Assembly: GCA_034104345.1 (NCBI GenBank)
Contig: JAXEDY010000012.1
Span: forward strand, 1 to 44,071
Origin: HGM11416 sp034104345
GTDB taxonomy: Bacteria; Bacillota; Clostridia; Christensenellales; Borkfalkiaceae
Direction of reading: 5' to 3'
DNA length: 44,071 nucleotides
The notes under the pieces were generated by a model. It was not told the origin of the DNA, ran no database searches, and worked only from the letters and a program-made list of their open reading frames with translations. Of the stretch, positions 1-7,940 are shown piece by piece (the stretch's first letter is position 1; every line of letters begins with the position of its first letter). The translations under genes and the position numbers were made by a program.

Positions 1-238
1 TTTTTCCGTTAGACAGGTTTCCGTAATTTTCATCTCTTATATTTAATTCACCACGTTCAATTTTTACAGAAAAATTCGTTTCAGCCCACGAAGTTGCCAC
101 AGGATTAACAAGCAATACCGTTGTATATTCGCCGTCTTCAACTGTTATGTCTTCGCCGCAACCTATGCTTAAAAAACACGTTGCGGAACATAAAATAAAA
201 ATTAAAATTGTTTTTGCCGTTTGTTTTAATTTGTTCAT
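1..238 (-). CDS. Lipoprotein, N-terminal part (runs off the window)
   Basis: Reading on the minus strand from the ATG at 238, the first 79 codons give a Lys-containing N-terminus, a hydrophobic stretch and a lipobox ending L-S-I-G-C with the lipidated Cys at residue 27. An acidic segment and a beta-rich sequence follow. A good Shine-Dalgarno (AAGGAG, 253-248) sits at normal spacing, and a matching promoter lies at 319-291. It is therefore an exported lipoprotein anchored on the outer face of the membrane. The rest lies beyond the window edge and nothing in the visible part identifies a family. Confidence 0.8.
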   Translation of the reverse strand, partial: MNKLKQTAKTILIFILCSATCFLSIGCGEDITVEDGEYTTVLLVNPVATSWAETNFSVKIERGELNIRDENYGNLSNGK

Positions 239-290
239 TTTAATTTTCTCCTTATTTTTCTGTCGATAAGTTTTGCACAATACTTTTAAC

Positions 291-319
291 ATTATATGCT
301 TACGTTTTTAATTAAGCAA
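291..319 (-). promoter_or_regulatory. SigA-type promoter of the minus-strand lipoprotein
   Basis: On the minus strand there is TTGCTT (319-314), a 17-bp spacer and a perfect TATAAT (296-291). It lies about 50 bp upstream of the ATG at 238. Confidence 0.65.
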
Positions 320-567
320 AAACGCCGATAAAACCTACTATTTTTGACAAAAATTTAAAAATATTCGGGCATATAAAATTTAAAATTTGAACAACGCTCC
401 ACTTATCCCGCTCTCATTCTATCATAAAAACAAAAATCCGTCAATAGGGTATTCGAACAAAAGTAAAAAAATTGCACCGTTTAGTAAAAAATATACGGTA
501 GGAATCCTGTTTTTTATCACTGACAAAAAAACCGTGTTTTAAAAAAACAAAAAGGCATATTTTGTGC

Positions 568-595
568 TTGACAAACAAAATACTTAATATATAAT
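568..595 (+). promoter_or_regulatory. SigA-type promoter of the ABC transporter gene
   Basis: TTGACA (568-573), a 16-bp spacer, then TATAAT (590-595). It implies a leader of about 135 nt before the ATG at 740. I see no known riboswitch in that leader. The region 239-567 is otherwise AT-rich and empty. Confidence 0.7.
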
Positions 596-739
596 ATAAA
601 GAAAAGTGTTCGCGCTTTAAATCCGCTGAAAAAAAATACGGGCGGGGCGTGGTCGGCGTGCTATACAATCTGCCGTGCCGTTGCGCCAAAAAAGCGGGCG
701 AAAACGCTTAAAAAAATTCCCTTAAAGAGATATGCTGCT

Positions 740-2632
740 ATGAATACCCAAGGCAGGCAAAAGCAGAAACAAAAAGAAAGCAAGGCTTTTTTAGAAGAAA
801 TTAACCGTATTCCCGATTACGACGGCGTTTTCCGCGACAGCGCGAAAACGGGAGGCAAGGGGAAGGGCGTTATTTTCGGTCTTATAAAAACGCGCATATG
901 GCAAATTATTGCGGCGTTTTTCTTTTATATTTTAAAAACGTTGCCCGTATACATAATTCCGCTTTTAACTTCCGCCGTTATCGACGAAATAACGGTAGGC
1001 GACGCGGATATTAAAAAACTTGCGGTTTACGCCACGATAATGCTCGTTTCGATATTGCAGAACGTGCCTACGCACGTTGTTTACGCGCGCATAACCGACG
1101 GCGTTTTGCGAAGCACGGGAGCGGGTATACGCGATACGGTTATACGCAAACTTCAACGCCTTTCGATAACCTATCACCGCGAAATAGAAAGCGGCAAGTT
1201 GCAATCGAAATTCATGCGCGACACCGAAAGCGTAGACCAATATCTGCGAATGATTTTTTATTCGTTCATTCCGACCTGCATAAGCCTTGCGATAAACGTG
1301 GGCATAACGCTTTATAAAAGCCCGATAGTGGCGCTGTTCTTTTTGGTGATGATTCCGTTCGACGTGATTTTGGTGCGCATATTTCGCACGCCGATCGCGC
1401 AAAGTTACGGAATGCTTCGGCGCGACAGCGAAAATTTGTCGGCAAAACTTACGCAGATGCTCGAAATGCTTCAGGTTACCAAGGCGCACGGGCTTGAAAA
1501 CGAAGAAATTCAAAAACTCGACGCCGATATACGCAAAGTAACCCGCAGCGGGCTTTACGCCGACCGCGCGGTGGCGCATTTCGGTTCGTGGTCGTGGGTG
1601 TTTATGCAACTTTTTAACGTGCTTTGCCTATTTTTCTGCGTGTATATGGCGCTTAAAGGGGTGGCGGGCTTTACCGCGGGCGCGATAATTTTATATCAGT
1701 CGCTGTTTGCAAACATAAACGGCGGGGTGCAGGGCATAATAAACGCTTTTCCGCAGATGGCTTCGGGCAAAGAAGCGGTGCGATCGCTTTCCGAAATTAT
1801 GGACAGCGACGACATCGAAGATTCGCGCGGGAAACGCGAACTTTCAAACCTTAAAGGCGACGTTACTTTCGATAACGTTTATTATAAATATCCCGACAAA
1901 AACGAATACGTTATAAAAAATTTTTGTTTAAACGTTAAGGCGGGCGAATGTATCGCGGTAGTGGGCGCTTCGGGAAGCGGCAAGTCTACCATTATGAATA
2001 TGATAATAGGCTTTTTAAAACCCACAGGCGGCACGCTTTTGATTGACGGGCAGAATATATGCGATTTAGACCTTTCGGCTTATCGCTCGCATCTTTCGGT
2101 TGTGCCGCAAACCAGCGTGCTTTTCGAGGGCAGTATACGCGAAAACATAACCTACGGGCTTAAAAAATATTCCGAAGAAGAACTTCTCGACGCGGTAGAG
2201 CGCGCAAATATAAACGAGTTTTTAAAGGATATGCCCGACGGGCTTAACTCGAACGTGGGCGAACATGGCGGCAAACTTTCCGGCGGGCAAAAACAACGCA
2301 TAGCGATCGCCCGCGCGCTTATACGCAACCCGAGTATACTTATACTCGACGAAGCGACGTCCGCGCTTGATAACGTTTCGGAATATCACGTTCAGAAAGC
2401 CATTGAAAGCGTTATAAAAGGAAGAACAACTTTTATCGTGGCGCACAGGCTTTCGACCATTCGCTCGGCGGACAGAATAGTGTGCATGGAAAACGGCGAA
2501 ATTGCCGAAACGGGCACTTACGACGAACTTATGGCGCTTAAAGGTAAATTTTACGAACTTAAAAGACTTTCGGAAGTGACTACGAATTTAAACGACGAAG
2601 TTGCCGCGGGTTTAAACGGCGAAAATAAATAA
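740..2632 (+). CDS. ABC transporter, fused permease and ATPase (type IV exporter half-transporter)
   Basis: A 630-residue protein with a hydrophobic six-helix-type N-terminal half (about residues 50-350) and a C-terminal nucleotide-binding domain. The ATPase motifs are complete: Walker A GASGSGKS at 409-416, signature LSGGQ at 513-517, Walker B ILILDEATSALD with Asp537 and catalytic Glu538, and an H-loop in the IVAHRLST segment. This is the architecture of homodimeric or heterodimeric exporters of the MsbA/LmrA/BmrA class, which move lipids, peptides or drugs outward across the membrane. No partner half-transporter is adjacent, so a homodimer is possible. The substrate cannot be told from sequence. 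It is monocistronic, with its own promoter at 568-595. Confidence 0.9.
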   Translation: MNTQGRQKQKQKESKAFLEEINRIPDYDGVFRDSAKTGGKGKGVIFGLIKTRIWQIIAAFFFYILKTLPVYIIPLLTSAVIDEITVGDADIKKLAVYATIMLVSILQNVPTHVVYARITDGVLRSTGAGIRDTVIRKLQRLSITYHREIESGKLQSKFMRDTESVDQYLRMIFYSFIPTCISLAINVGITLYKSPIVALFFLVMIPFDVILVRIFRTPIAQSYGMLRRDSENLSAKLTQMLEMLQVTKAHGLENEEIQKLDADIRKVTRSGLYADRAVAHFGSWSWVFMQLFNVLCLFFCVYMALKGVAGFTAGAIILYQSLFANINGGVQGIINAFPQMASGKEAVRSLSEIMDSDDIEDSRGKRELSNLKGDVTFDNVYYKYPDKNEYVIKNFCLNVKAGECIAVVGASGSGKSTIMNMIIGFLKPTGGTLLIDGQNICDLDLSAYRSHLSVVPQTSVLFEGSIRENITYGLKKYSEEELLDAVERANINEFLKDMPDGLNSNVGEHGGKLSGGQKQRIAIARALIRNPSILILDEATSALDNVSEYHVQKAIESVIKGRTTFIVAHRLSTIRSADRIVCMENGEIAETGTYDELMALKGKFYELKRLSEVTTNLNDEVAAGLNGENK

Positions 2633-2849
2633 CAGCCGTAACCGAATAAACGAAAGTCAAAGTTAAATATAAACGATCTTTCGCGCGTAAAAAAAGCGGG
2701 TTTAGTATAAACCGATTTGGTTGATGTTCCGATTTATTTTTAAAACGCATTGAAACGCAGGCGAAAGGTAAAATATCAAAATATCGACAAACTGTGGTCG
2801 ATAGTCGGGCAAGCGGCGGCGGTTAAATGCAGTCGAACGTAAAAACGGC
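2633..2849. other. Intergenic gap, no gene seen
   Basis: This spacer separates the ABC transporter from the ATPase promoter. It holds a small perfect hairpin (GGTTTA/TAAACC, about 2699-2713) without a T-tract. A 65-codon minus-strand frame here has no ribosome binding site or recognisable protein character and is not called. Confidence 0.5.
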
Positions 2850-2878
2850 TTGACTTTGCTTTTGGTTTTTGTTATAAT
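2850..2878 (+). promoter_or_regulatory. Promoter of the V-type ATPase operon
   Basis: TTGACT (2850-2855), 17 bp, TATAAT (2873-2878), about 110 nt before the first gene. It is the only strong promoter found before the nine ATPase genes, so it probably drives all of them to the terminator at 12002-12043. Confidence 0.75.
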
Positions 2879-2996
2879 GATGTTCGGTAGAAAAAACATT
2901 GACGTTGTAATTTGGCGTGTTTTGCGGCTTGATTTATGATTTGATTTCGGGCAGCGTTAAAGCAAAAATTCCAAAATATAACGCACAAGGTGTTTT

Positions 2997-3317
2997 ATGA
3001 TAGAAGAAGTGATAAGTGAAATAATCGCCGCAGAGCATACCGCCGAAAAAATCAAGGCCGATGCCGAAAAGCAGGCAACCGCTATCGTTGCCGAAGCCGA
3101 AAAGCGCGCGGCGGATACTAAAAACGCGACCGACGCAAGGGTTAAGGCGCGCAAAATAAAACGCGGAGCCGAAGCGGACGAAAAAGCCGTAAGCGCCTTT
3201 AAAAGCGTAACCGACGAAGCGCGCGCCAAAGCGGACGAAATTATCGAATCGGGCAAAGCCGCTTCGAAAAAAGCGGGCAACGAAATTTATCGGAGAATTA
3301 TAAATGGCGATTGCTAA
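2997..3317 (+). CDS. ntpF: V-type ATPase subunit H/G (peripheral stalk coiled coil)
   Basis: A 106-residue, highly charged Ala/Lys/Glu protein with heptad-like repeats throughout and no membrane segment. This is the AhaH/NtpF/subunit-G type. In the family it pairs with subunit E to form the peripheral stalk that ties the catalytic head to subunit I. It is the first gene of the operon, as in E. hirae, and its end overlaps the start of ntpI by 14 bp. The family is recognised mainly by length, composition and place, because the sequence is low in distinctive motifs. The Shine-Dalgarno is weak (CAAGG). Confidence 0.75.
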   Translation: MIEEVISEIIAAEHTAEKIKADAEKQATAIVAEAEKRAADTKNATDARVKARKIKRGAEADEKAVSAFKSVTDEARAKADEIIESGKAASKKAGNEIYRRIINGDC

Positions 3318-3801
3318 AATGCTTAAAATGAAACTCGTAAGTATTTCTTGCGAGCAAGACGCGCTTTTAAACGCTTTGCATAAAACGGGCGCGGTCGAAC
3401 TTAAAAGTTGCGAGCCGATGTTTGACGGCAAAAAAGTTCCGTCGGATAAAAGCGAGGCTGTTTTTAAGCATGACGGCTGCGAAAGCGCGCTTAATATAAT
3501 AACGAGTTTTGCCAAGGATTTTTCGAAAAAACTTCCGCCCGACGGAGAGGCGATCGGTTACGACGATTTTATGAAAATAAGCGAGCGCGAATCCGAAATT
3601 CTGGGTTACGCGCAAAAAGCCGGCTCTCTTTTTGAAAAATATAACGCGATTAAAGCCGAAATCGTCGCTTTAAAAAACGAAAGCGCGGGCTATGCCGTTT
3701 ATGCGGAACTTAAAAACAAGTTTTCCGACTTTAAAGGTACGCAAAAAACGCGTTGCGTTTTAGGCACGATAAATTCGCGCGGGTTTGAAAAACTCATCTA
3801 A
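3304..3801 (+). CDS. ntpI: V-type ATPase subunit I, N-terminal part (ends at an in-frame TAA)
   Basis: The 165 residues begin like a normal subunit I (MAIAKMLKMKLVSISCEQDAL), followed by the mixed alpha/beta and coiled-coil arm that sits in the cytoplasm and docks the peripheral stalks. Translation stops at TAA 3799-3801. The same frame then continues without a break for 495 codons into the rest of subunit I (3802-5286). One nonsense codon, not a frameshift, therefore splits the gene. Together the two parts are about 660 codons, the usual length for this family. The arm would be unable to reach the membrane domain unless the stop is read through or the two pieces assemble. Confidence 0.85.
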   Translation: MAIAKMLKMKLVSISCEQDALLNALHKTGAVELKSCEPMFDGKKVPSDKSEAVFKHDGCESALNIITSFAKDFSKKLPPDGEAIGYDDFMKISERESEILGYAQKAGSLFEKYNAIKAEIVALKNESAGYAVYAELKNKFSDFKGTQKTRCVLGTINSRGFEKLI

Positions 3802-3852
3802 AAAACAAACGGCTCGCTTATATCCGTTACCAAAGAATGTGACGGAAATCAC

Positions 3853-5286
3853 TTGGTCGTTTCGGTTATTTACCACGTCGACTGTGCGAAAGAATGTGAA
3901 AAACTACTTGGCGAATGCGGCTTTTCGGCGTGCAATTACAACGGAAGTTTTACCGCTGCCGACGAAATTTACGAAATTAACGAAAAAATAAAAAAATGCG
4001 AAAGCGAAAAAAGCGCCTGCGCCGAACAAATTGCGGAACTTGCCGATAACGTAAGCGATTTGCGCGTGCTTTCGGATTATTATGCTTTTTGTATAGAAAA
4101 ACTTTGCTCGTCCGACGAATTTTTACGCACCGAAACGGCTTTTCTGCTCGAAGCGTATGTTCCGGAAGATAGCAAAGACGACGTTTTAAGCGCCGTAAAA
4201 GAAGTTACGCGCGCCTGCTACGTCGAGTTTTACGAAATTCCCGAAACAGAGTTCGCACCCACTTTAATGAAAAACAAAAAAGTGCCGCGACAGTTCGAAA
4301 TGGTTACCAACCTTTACTCGGTGCCTAAATATCTCTCGCTCGACCCGAACGGAGTTTTAGGGCTGTTTTTCGCAGCGTTTATGGGCTTTATAAACGCCGA
4401 CGTAGGTTACGGAATTTTAATGATAGTGGGCGGATTTTTGTTCGCCTCTAAACAAAAACGCGAAACTTCGCTTGCAAAACTTGCAAGAGTTATGGCATAC
4501 AGCGGGTTTTTCACCGTGCTTTTCGGCTTTTTGGTCGACAGTTTGTTCGGCATACCGTTTATGCGCAATATGGGCTGGATTAAAACCACCGCTTTGCCCG
4601 ATCCGATTAAAGACTTTTCGTCGATGGCGGGCATAAACGTGCCAACGATGCTTTTAATAAGCCTCGGAATGGGCGTTTTGCACATAATGGTAGGGCTGTT
4701 TTTAACCGCGCTTATCCATTTTAAACACGGCAGAGTGTGGGACGGCATTTTCGACGGACTCGTGTGGGACGTGTTGCTTGCGGGGCTTATAATTCTCGTT
4801 TTGGGAATGATAGGAATTTTAGGTAATGGCGGAACGTTGGCGGGCGCGATAATGATAATCGCCGCCGTTGCCGTGGGCGCGCTTACCGCGGGCAGACACG
4901 AAAAAGGGATCGGAAAATTCACCAAAGGGTTCGGCGCGGTTTACGGGCTTATAAACTATATGTCGGATATTTTAAGTTACGCAAGGCTTTACGGGCTGAT
5001 GCTTTCGGGCGCGCAGATCGCTTCGATAATATCCAACAACTTAGCGCTCCCGATGCTTACTTCCCCGGGGGGCGCAGGCGGAATTATCGCGTGTGCGCTT
5101 ATAATGATTTTCGGGCATGCGTTCAACGTGGCAATGGGGCTTTTGGGTGCGTTCGTTCACGACGCAAGGCTTCAATACGTCGAATTTTTCTCGCGTTTTT
5201 ACGAAGGCGACGGCGAACTGTTTACGCCTATGGGCAGCAAACTTTCGCACGTTTACGTTGTGGATTCGCCCGCAACCCCCGATTGA
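3853..5286 (+). CDS. ntpI: V-type ATPase subunit I, C-terminal part (membrane domain)
   Basis: This is the continuation of subunit I after the in-frame stop. The frame is open from 3802; TTG at 3853 is the first usual start codon, with only a weak GGAA upstream. It holds the rest of the cytoplasmic arm, then the membrane domain from about 4300 with 6-8 hydrophobic helices. It contains the conserved segment LSYARLYGLMLSGAQ, whose Arg corresponds to the essential channel arginine that faces the proteolipid ring. In the family this subunit provides the two ion half-channels. If restart at TTG is inefficient, the whole ATPase would be non-functional, yet all other subunits look intact. A base error in the sequence is therefore as likely as a true mutation. 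Confidence 0.85.
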   Translation: MVVSVIYHVDCAKECEKLLGECGFSACNYNGSFTAADEIYEINEKIKKCESEKSACAEQIAELADNVSDLRVLSDYYAFCIEKLCSSDEFLRTETAFLLEAYVPEDSKDDVLSAVKEVTRACYVEFYEIPETEFAPTLMKNKKVPRQFEMVTNLYSVPKYLSLDPNGVLGLFFAAFMGFINADVGYGILMIVGGFLFASKQKRETSLAKLARVMAYSGFFTVLFGFLVDSLFGIPFMRNMGWIKTTALPDPIKDFSSMAGINVPTMLLISLGMGVLHIMVGLFLTALIHFKHGRVWDGIFDGLVWDVLLAGLIILVLGMIGILGNGGTLAGAIMIIAAVAVGALTAGRHEKGIGKFTKGFGAVYGLINYMSDILSYARLYGLMLSGAQIASIISNNLALPMLTSPGGAGGIIACALIMIFGHAFNVAMGLLGAFVHDARLQYVEFFSRFYEGDGELFTPMGSKLSHVYVVDSPATPD

Positions 5287-5430
5287 TAATTCAACGAACC
5301 CCGATCGGTAATTCGGTTTTAAAATAAAAAAGTTAATAAGCAAGTTTTTTATCGCCGTAAAAGCGGCGTAAAAATAAAAAAAATATAAAAAATCAAACAG
5401 AAAAAAGAGATTTTTCTCGGAGGAACAATT
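5287..5430 (+). promoter_or_regulatory. ntpI-ntpK spacer with small hairpin and strong ribosome binding site
   Basis: A 144-bp A-rich spacer, the longest inside the operon. It holds a short hairpin (CGCCG 5353-5357 with CGGCG 5364-5368) and then an unusually good CGGAGG seven nucleotides before the ntpK ATG. The other ATPase cistrons have weak or overlapping ribosome binding sites. A strong site here fits the need for about ten proteolipid copies per complex (inference). Confidence 0.45.
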
Positions 5431-5880
5431 ATGACAGGAACTGTTATCGCAATTTTTGCTTTGGCGCTTTGCACTATCTGCTGCGGCACAGGAAGCGCAA
5501 TCGGTTTGTTTAAAGCCGGTTCGGCAGCCGCGGGCGCAATCGCCGACGACGAAAAGAAATTCTCGAAAGTATTCGTTATTGCGGTGCTTCCGGCAACTCA
5601 GGGTTTATACGGCTTCGTTATAACCATCATCGGGCTCGGCAGCGTGAGCATGGGCATGGAAGTAAGCCAAGGTCTCGCCGTTTTAGGCGCTACTTTGCCT
5701 ATGACCGTAGTAGGCATGATCTCGGGTATTTTGCAGGGCTTAACTTCGGCAAGCGCGATAATGTCTATCGCTAAAAACGACAATGCGGGCGCTAAAATGA
5801 TGCTTTTCCCCGCAATGGTCGAAACTTATGCGATTTTGTCGCTTGTTATAACCATAATGCTTTTGGGAACCATCGGCTGA
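5431..5880 (+). CDS. ntpK: V-type ATPase subunit K, Na+-type proteolipid ring subunit
   Basis: A 149-residue, four-helix proteolipid with two fused hairpins, like E. hirae NtpK (156 aa). The ion-site residues match E. hirae at a constant offset of 8. L53, T56, Q57 and Y60 lie in LPATQGLYGF, Q102 in SGILQG, and E131 in AMVETYAIL; these correspond to L61, T64, Q65, Y68, Q110 and E139. E. hirae uses these to bind Na+, so a Na+-coupled ring is predicted. Only helix 4 carries a membrane carboxylate, as expected for the duplicated form. It has a strong Shine-Dalgarno, CGGAGG. Confidence 0.93.
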   Translation: MTGTVIAIFALALCTICCGTGSAIGLFKAGSAAAGAIADDEKKFSKVFVIAVLPATQGLYGFVITIIGLGSVSMGMEVSQGLAVLGATLPMTVVGMISGILQGLTSASAIMSIAKNDNAGAKMMLFPAMVETYAILSLVITIMLLGTIG

Positions 5881-5931
5881 CGAAAATAAGATTCAACGAA
5901 GTTAAGGTAATTTAACGCGATTTATAACGAA

Positions 5932-6510
5932 ATGAACGAAAAAGACGCAATAATACAAAAAATTATTTCCGACGCGCAAGACCGTGCCGAAAAAATTCTT
6001 TCCGACGCCAACGAAAAGGCTCGCCTTATCTGGGCGGAAGCGCAAAGCAAAAGTGAAAAAGCGCTTATCGATTGCGAAAAAGAAAGCGATATAGCCGAAA
6101 AAGAACTTATCGAGCGTAAAAAAACGCTTGCACGGTTAGAAAGCCGGAAAATTTTGCTCGAAGCAAAACAAAAGGCGGTCGAATCGGCGTTCGAAAACGC
6201 GCTTTCGGCGCTTTTGAAAGCGCCCGACGGCGAATACGTTTCTTACGTCGTTACCCGCGCGAAAAAATATGCAAAACGGGGCGACCTTTTGATTTTATCG
6301 GCTTCGGCACCCGACGGCGTTACGAACGAAATTAAAAAATTCGCCGCCGAAAATTCGCTTAACGTTAAAAAAACGGGCGATTTTAAGGGCGGGGTTATAA
6401 TTTCGGGAGATAAAACCGATTACGACTTTACTTTCGAAGCGGCGGTTAAATCTTACGCCGACGAACGTTCGGGCGAAGTCGCGCGCGAACTTTTTAAAGA
6501 AAATGATTGA
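5932..6510 (+). CDS. ntpE: V-type ATPase subunit E (peripheral stalk)
   Basis: A 192-residue protein whose N-terminal half is a long charged helix (MNEKDAIIQKIISDAQDRAE and on to about residue 90). The globular C-terminal half contains the FKGGVIISG element typical of subunit E before a beta-rich end. It forms the peripheral stalk with the H/G subunit and caps the catalytic head. The stop codon overlaps the ntpC start by 8 bp (ATGATTGA), which suggests coupled translation. No clear Shine-Dalgarno precedes its own ATG. Confidence 0.88.
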   Translation: MNEKDAIIQKIISDAQDRAEKILSDANEKARLIWAEAQSKSEKALIDCEKESDIAEKELIERKKTLARLESRKILLEAKQKAVESAFENALSALLKAPDGEYVSYVVTRAKKYAKRGDLLILSASAPDGVTNEIKKFAAENSLNVKKTGDFKGGVIISGDKTDYDFTFEAAVKSYADERSGEVARELFKEND

Positions 6511-7504
6511 AAAACAGCGTAAAAACTCAACTTTTATAGCCGCTTTTTGCCGCGCGAACGAAGCGAAACTCGTGGGTGCCGCGCGTTTTAAGCGTATTGC
6601 CGAAAGTTATTCGATAGACGAAGCGGTGGCGGTGTTAAAAGAAAGCGGATTCGGCGGGGGCGAAAACTACGCCGCCGACGAATATGAAAAACTTATTGCC
6701 GCCGACGAAGCGGATCTCGCCGCATTCGTTAAAAGTTACGCGCCCGACGATAAAACCGAATTATATTTTTTGCTCCCTTACGATTTTTATAACGCCGAAG
6801 CATTGGTAAAATGCCTGCATTCGGGGTTTTCTTGCGAAAAATATACTTCGACCGAAGGTGCTTATACCATAGGCGAACTTAAAGATTATATATCGGGCGG
6901 CAAAGATTGCGGCATTATTTCCGAACTTAAAAACGCCATAGACCAAGCGAAAACGCTTTTAAAAAGCGGGGTGCAAAGCGGAATGCAGATAAACGCCTTG
7001 TTTATAAAAGCAAAATATGCTTGCCTTATGAGCCGTGCAAAATACGACTTTTTAAAAGACGTTTTATCGCGCGAAATAATAGCGGCGGATATTTCGGCTT
7101 GCCTGCGCTCGGAAAGCGAAGAATACGCGCAAAAAATGCTTATTTCGGTTAAAAACGGCAAAAATGCCGTGGGGCTTACGCCCGCGCAGATAAGCGCGCT
7201 CGTTTTAAAAGACGAAGTTAAGGTTAAAAGCGCTTTTTCGGGCAGCGAGTTTTTGCCGCTTGCACTTTCGTCTCTCGAAAGAGCGAAAAAAGGCATGCCG
7301 CTGACGGATCTCGAAAAATTTTCGGTCGGATCGGGCGTTACGCTTTTGGCAGATAAAAAATTTACCGAGCTTTCGGGTGCGTTCGTTTTTTCGTCGTATG
7401 TGTACAAACGCAAAAACGAAATTTCGTGCGCAAGGCTGTGCTTAACGTGTAAGGCGAACGGGGTTAACTCTGAAGAAATAGTTAAAAGAATCATAGCCGT
7501 TTAA
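6503..7504 (+). CDS. ntpC: V-type ATPase subunit C (d-type rotor coupling subunit)
   Basis: A 333-residue soluble, mostly helical protein of the AC39/subunit d family. In the complex it sits as a funnel on top of the proteolipid ring and joins it to the central stalk (D and F). Position between E and F, length and composition fit the family. Sequence within the family is poorly conserved, so the call rests partly on synteny. Translation is probably coupled to ntpE through the 8-bp overlap. The gene is followed by 109 bp without coding sequence, which holds a copy of the recurrent structured element. Confidence 0.85.
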   Translation: MIEKQRKNSTFIAAFCRANEAKLVGAARFKRIAESYSIDEAVAVLKESGFGGGENYAADEYEKLIAADEADLAAFVKSYAPDDKTELYFLLPYDFYNAEALVKCLHSGFSCEKYTSTEGAYTIGELKDYISGGKDCGIISELKNAIDQAKTLLKSGVQSGMQINALFIKAKYACLMSRAKYDFLKDVLSREIIAADISACLRSESEEYAQKMLISVKNGKNAVGLTPAQISALVLKDEVKVKSAFSGSEFLPLALSSLERAKKGMPLTDLEKFSVGSGVTLLADKKFTELSGAFVFSSYVYKRKNEISCARLCLTCKANGVNSEEIVKRIIAV

Positions 7505-7535
7505 CAGCCTTTAAACAAGCGTATAAACGTGCCTT

Positions 7536-7590
7536 AAAAAAATCAAAAATGCCCCTATAAGTCCGTTAACGGCACTTTGGGGATATGCCG
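7536..7590 (+). repeat. Recurrent structured intergenic element, copy A
   Basis: An A-rich lead (AAAAAAATCAAAAATG) is followed by the core CTATAAGTC-CGTTAACGGCACTTT at 7555-7578, closed by CCCC (7552-7555) and GGGG (7579-7582). The core contains the palindrome CCGTTAACGG. It sits inside the ATPase operon, ending about 25 nt before ntpG, so it is transcribed. See copies at 13704, 20938, 29290 and 31301. Confidence 0.75.
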
Positions 7591-7613
7591 ACGCGTTCGG
7601 CGGGAGAAAAACA

Positions 7614-7940
7614 ATGAACGGCAAAATGGCAATACTCGGCGACGGCGACAGCGTGCTTGCGTTCAAAGCGGGCGGGGTTGACGCGTATTATTGCGGCGAC
7701 CGCGAAAAAGCCAAAGAGCTTTTGCGCAAACTCGCAAAAGAATACGGCGTTATATTTATAACCGAAAACATCGCCGCCGAAACCGACGATTTGTTAAAAA
7801 AATTCAATCAATCGCCGTATCCGATAATAGTGCCCGTTCCTTCGGAGGGCGGCGAAAGCGGATACGCCTATGCTAAACTTAAAGAACGCATGGAAAAGGC
7901 TTTGGGCGTCGACATATTGTTTAACAGAGAGGAAAGATAA
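7614..7940 (+). CDS. ntpG: V-type ATPase subunit F (central stalk)
   Basis: A 108-residue small alpha/beta protein starting MNGKMAILGDGDSVLAFKAGG, the typical opening of subunit F (NtpG in E. hirae naming). It contains the V-IFITENIA strand-helix and ends in a charged helix. In the family it binds subunit D to form the rotating central axle. It has a good Shine-Dalgarno (GGGAG), and its stop is one base before the ntpA start (TAAATG). It is the only ATPase gene preceded by the structured repeat element. Confidence 0.9.
   Translation: MNGKMAILGDGDSVLAFKAGGVDAYYCGDREKAKELLRKLAKEYGVIFITENIAAETDDLLKKFNQSPYPIIVPVPSEGGESGYAYAKLKERMEKALGVDILFNREER

Noticed and set aside
441..689. 82-codon minus-strand frame upstream of the ABC transporter
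   Set aside because: It runs over the + strand promoter (568-595) and is Phe/Lys-rich from AT-rich spacer DNA; there is no ribosome binding site.
3304..5286. Stop-codon reassignment as the cause of the ntpI interruption
   Set aside because: TAA is used as a normal stop by many genes here (for example ntpG, ntpC and rhaD), so a changed genetic code is excluded.
6886..7494. Long minus-strand frames opposite V-ATPase genes (also at 965-1609, 7959-8687 and elsewhere)
   Set aside because: They are mirror frames produced by the codon bias of the + strand genes. Their translations have no domain character.
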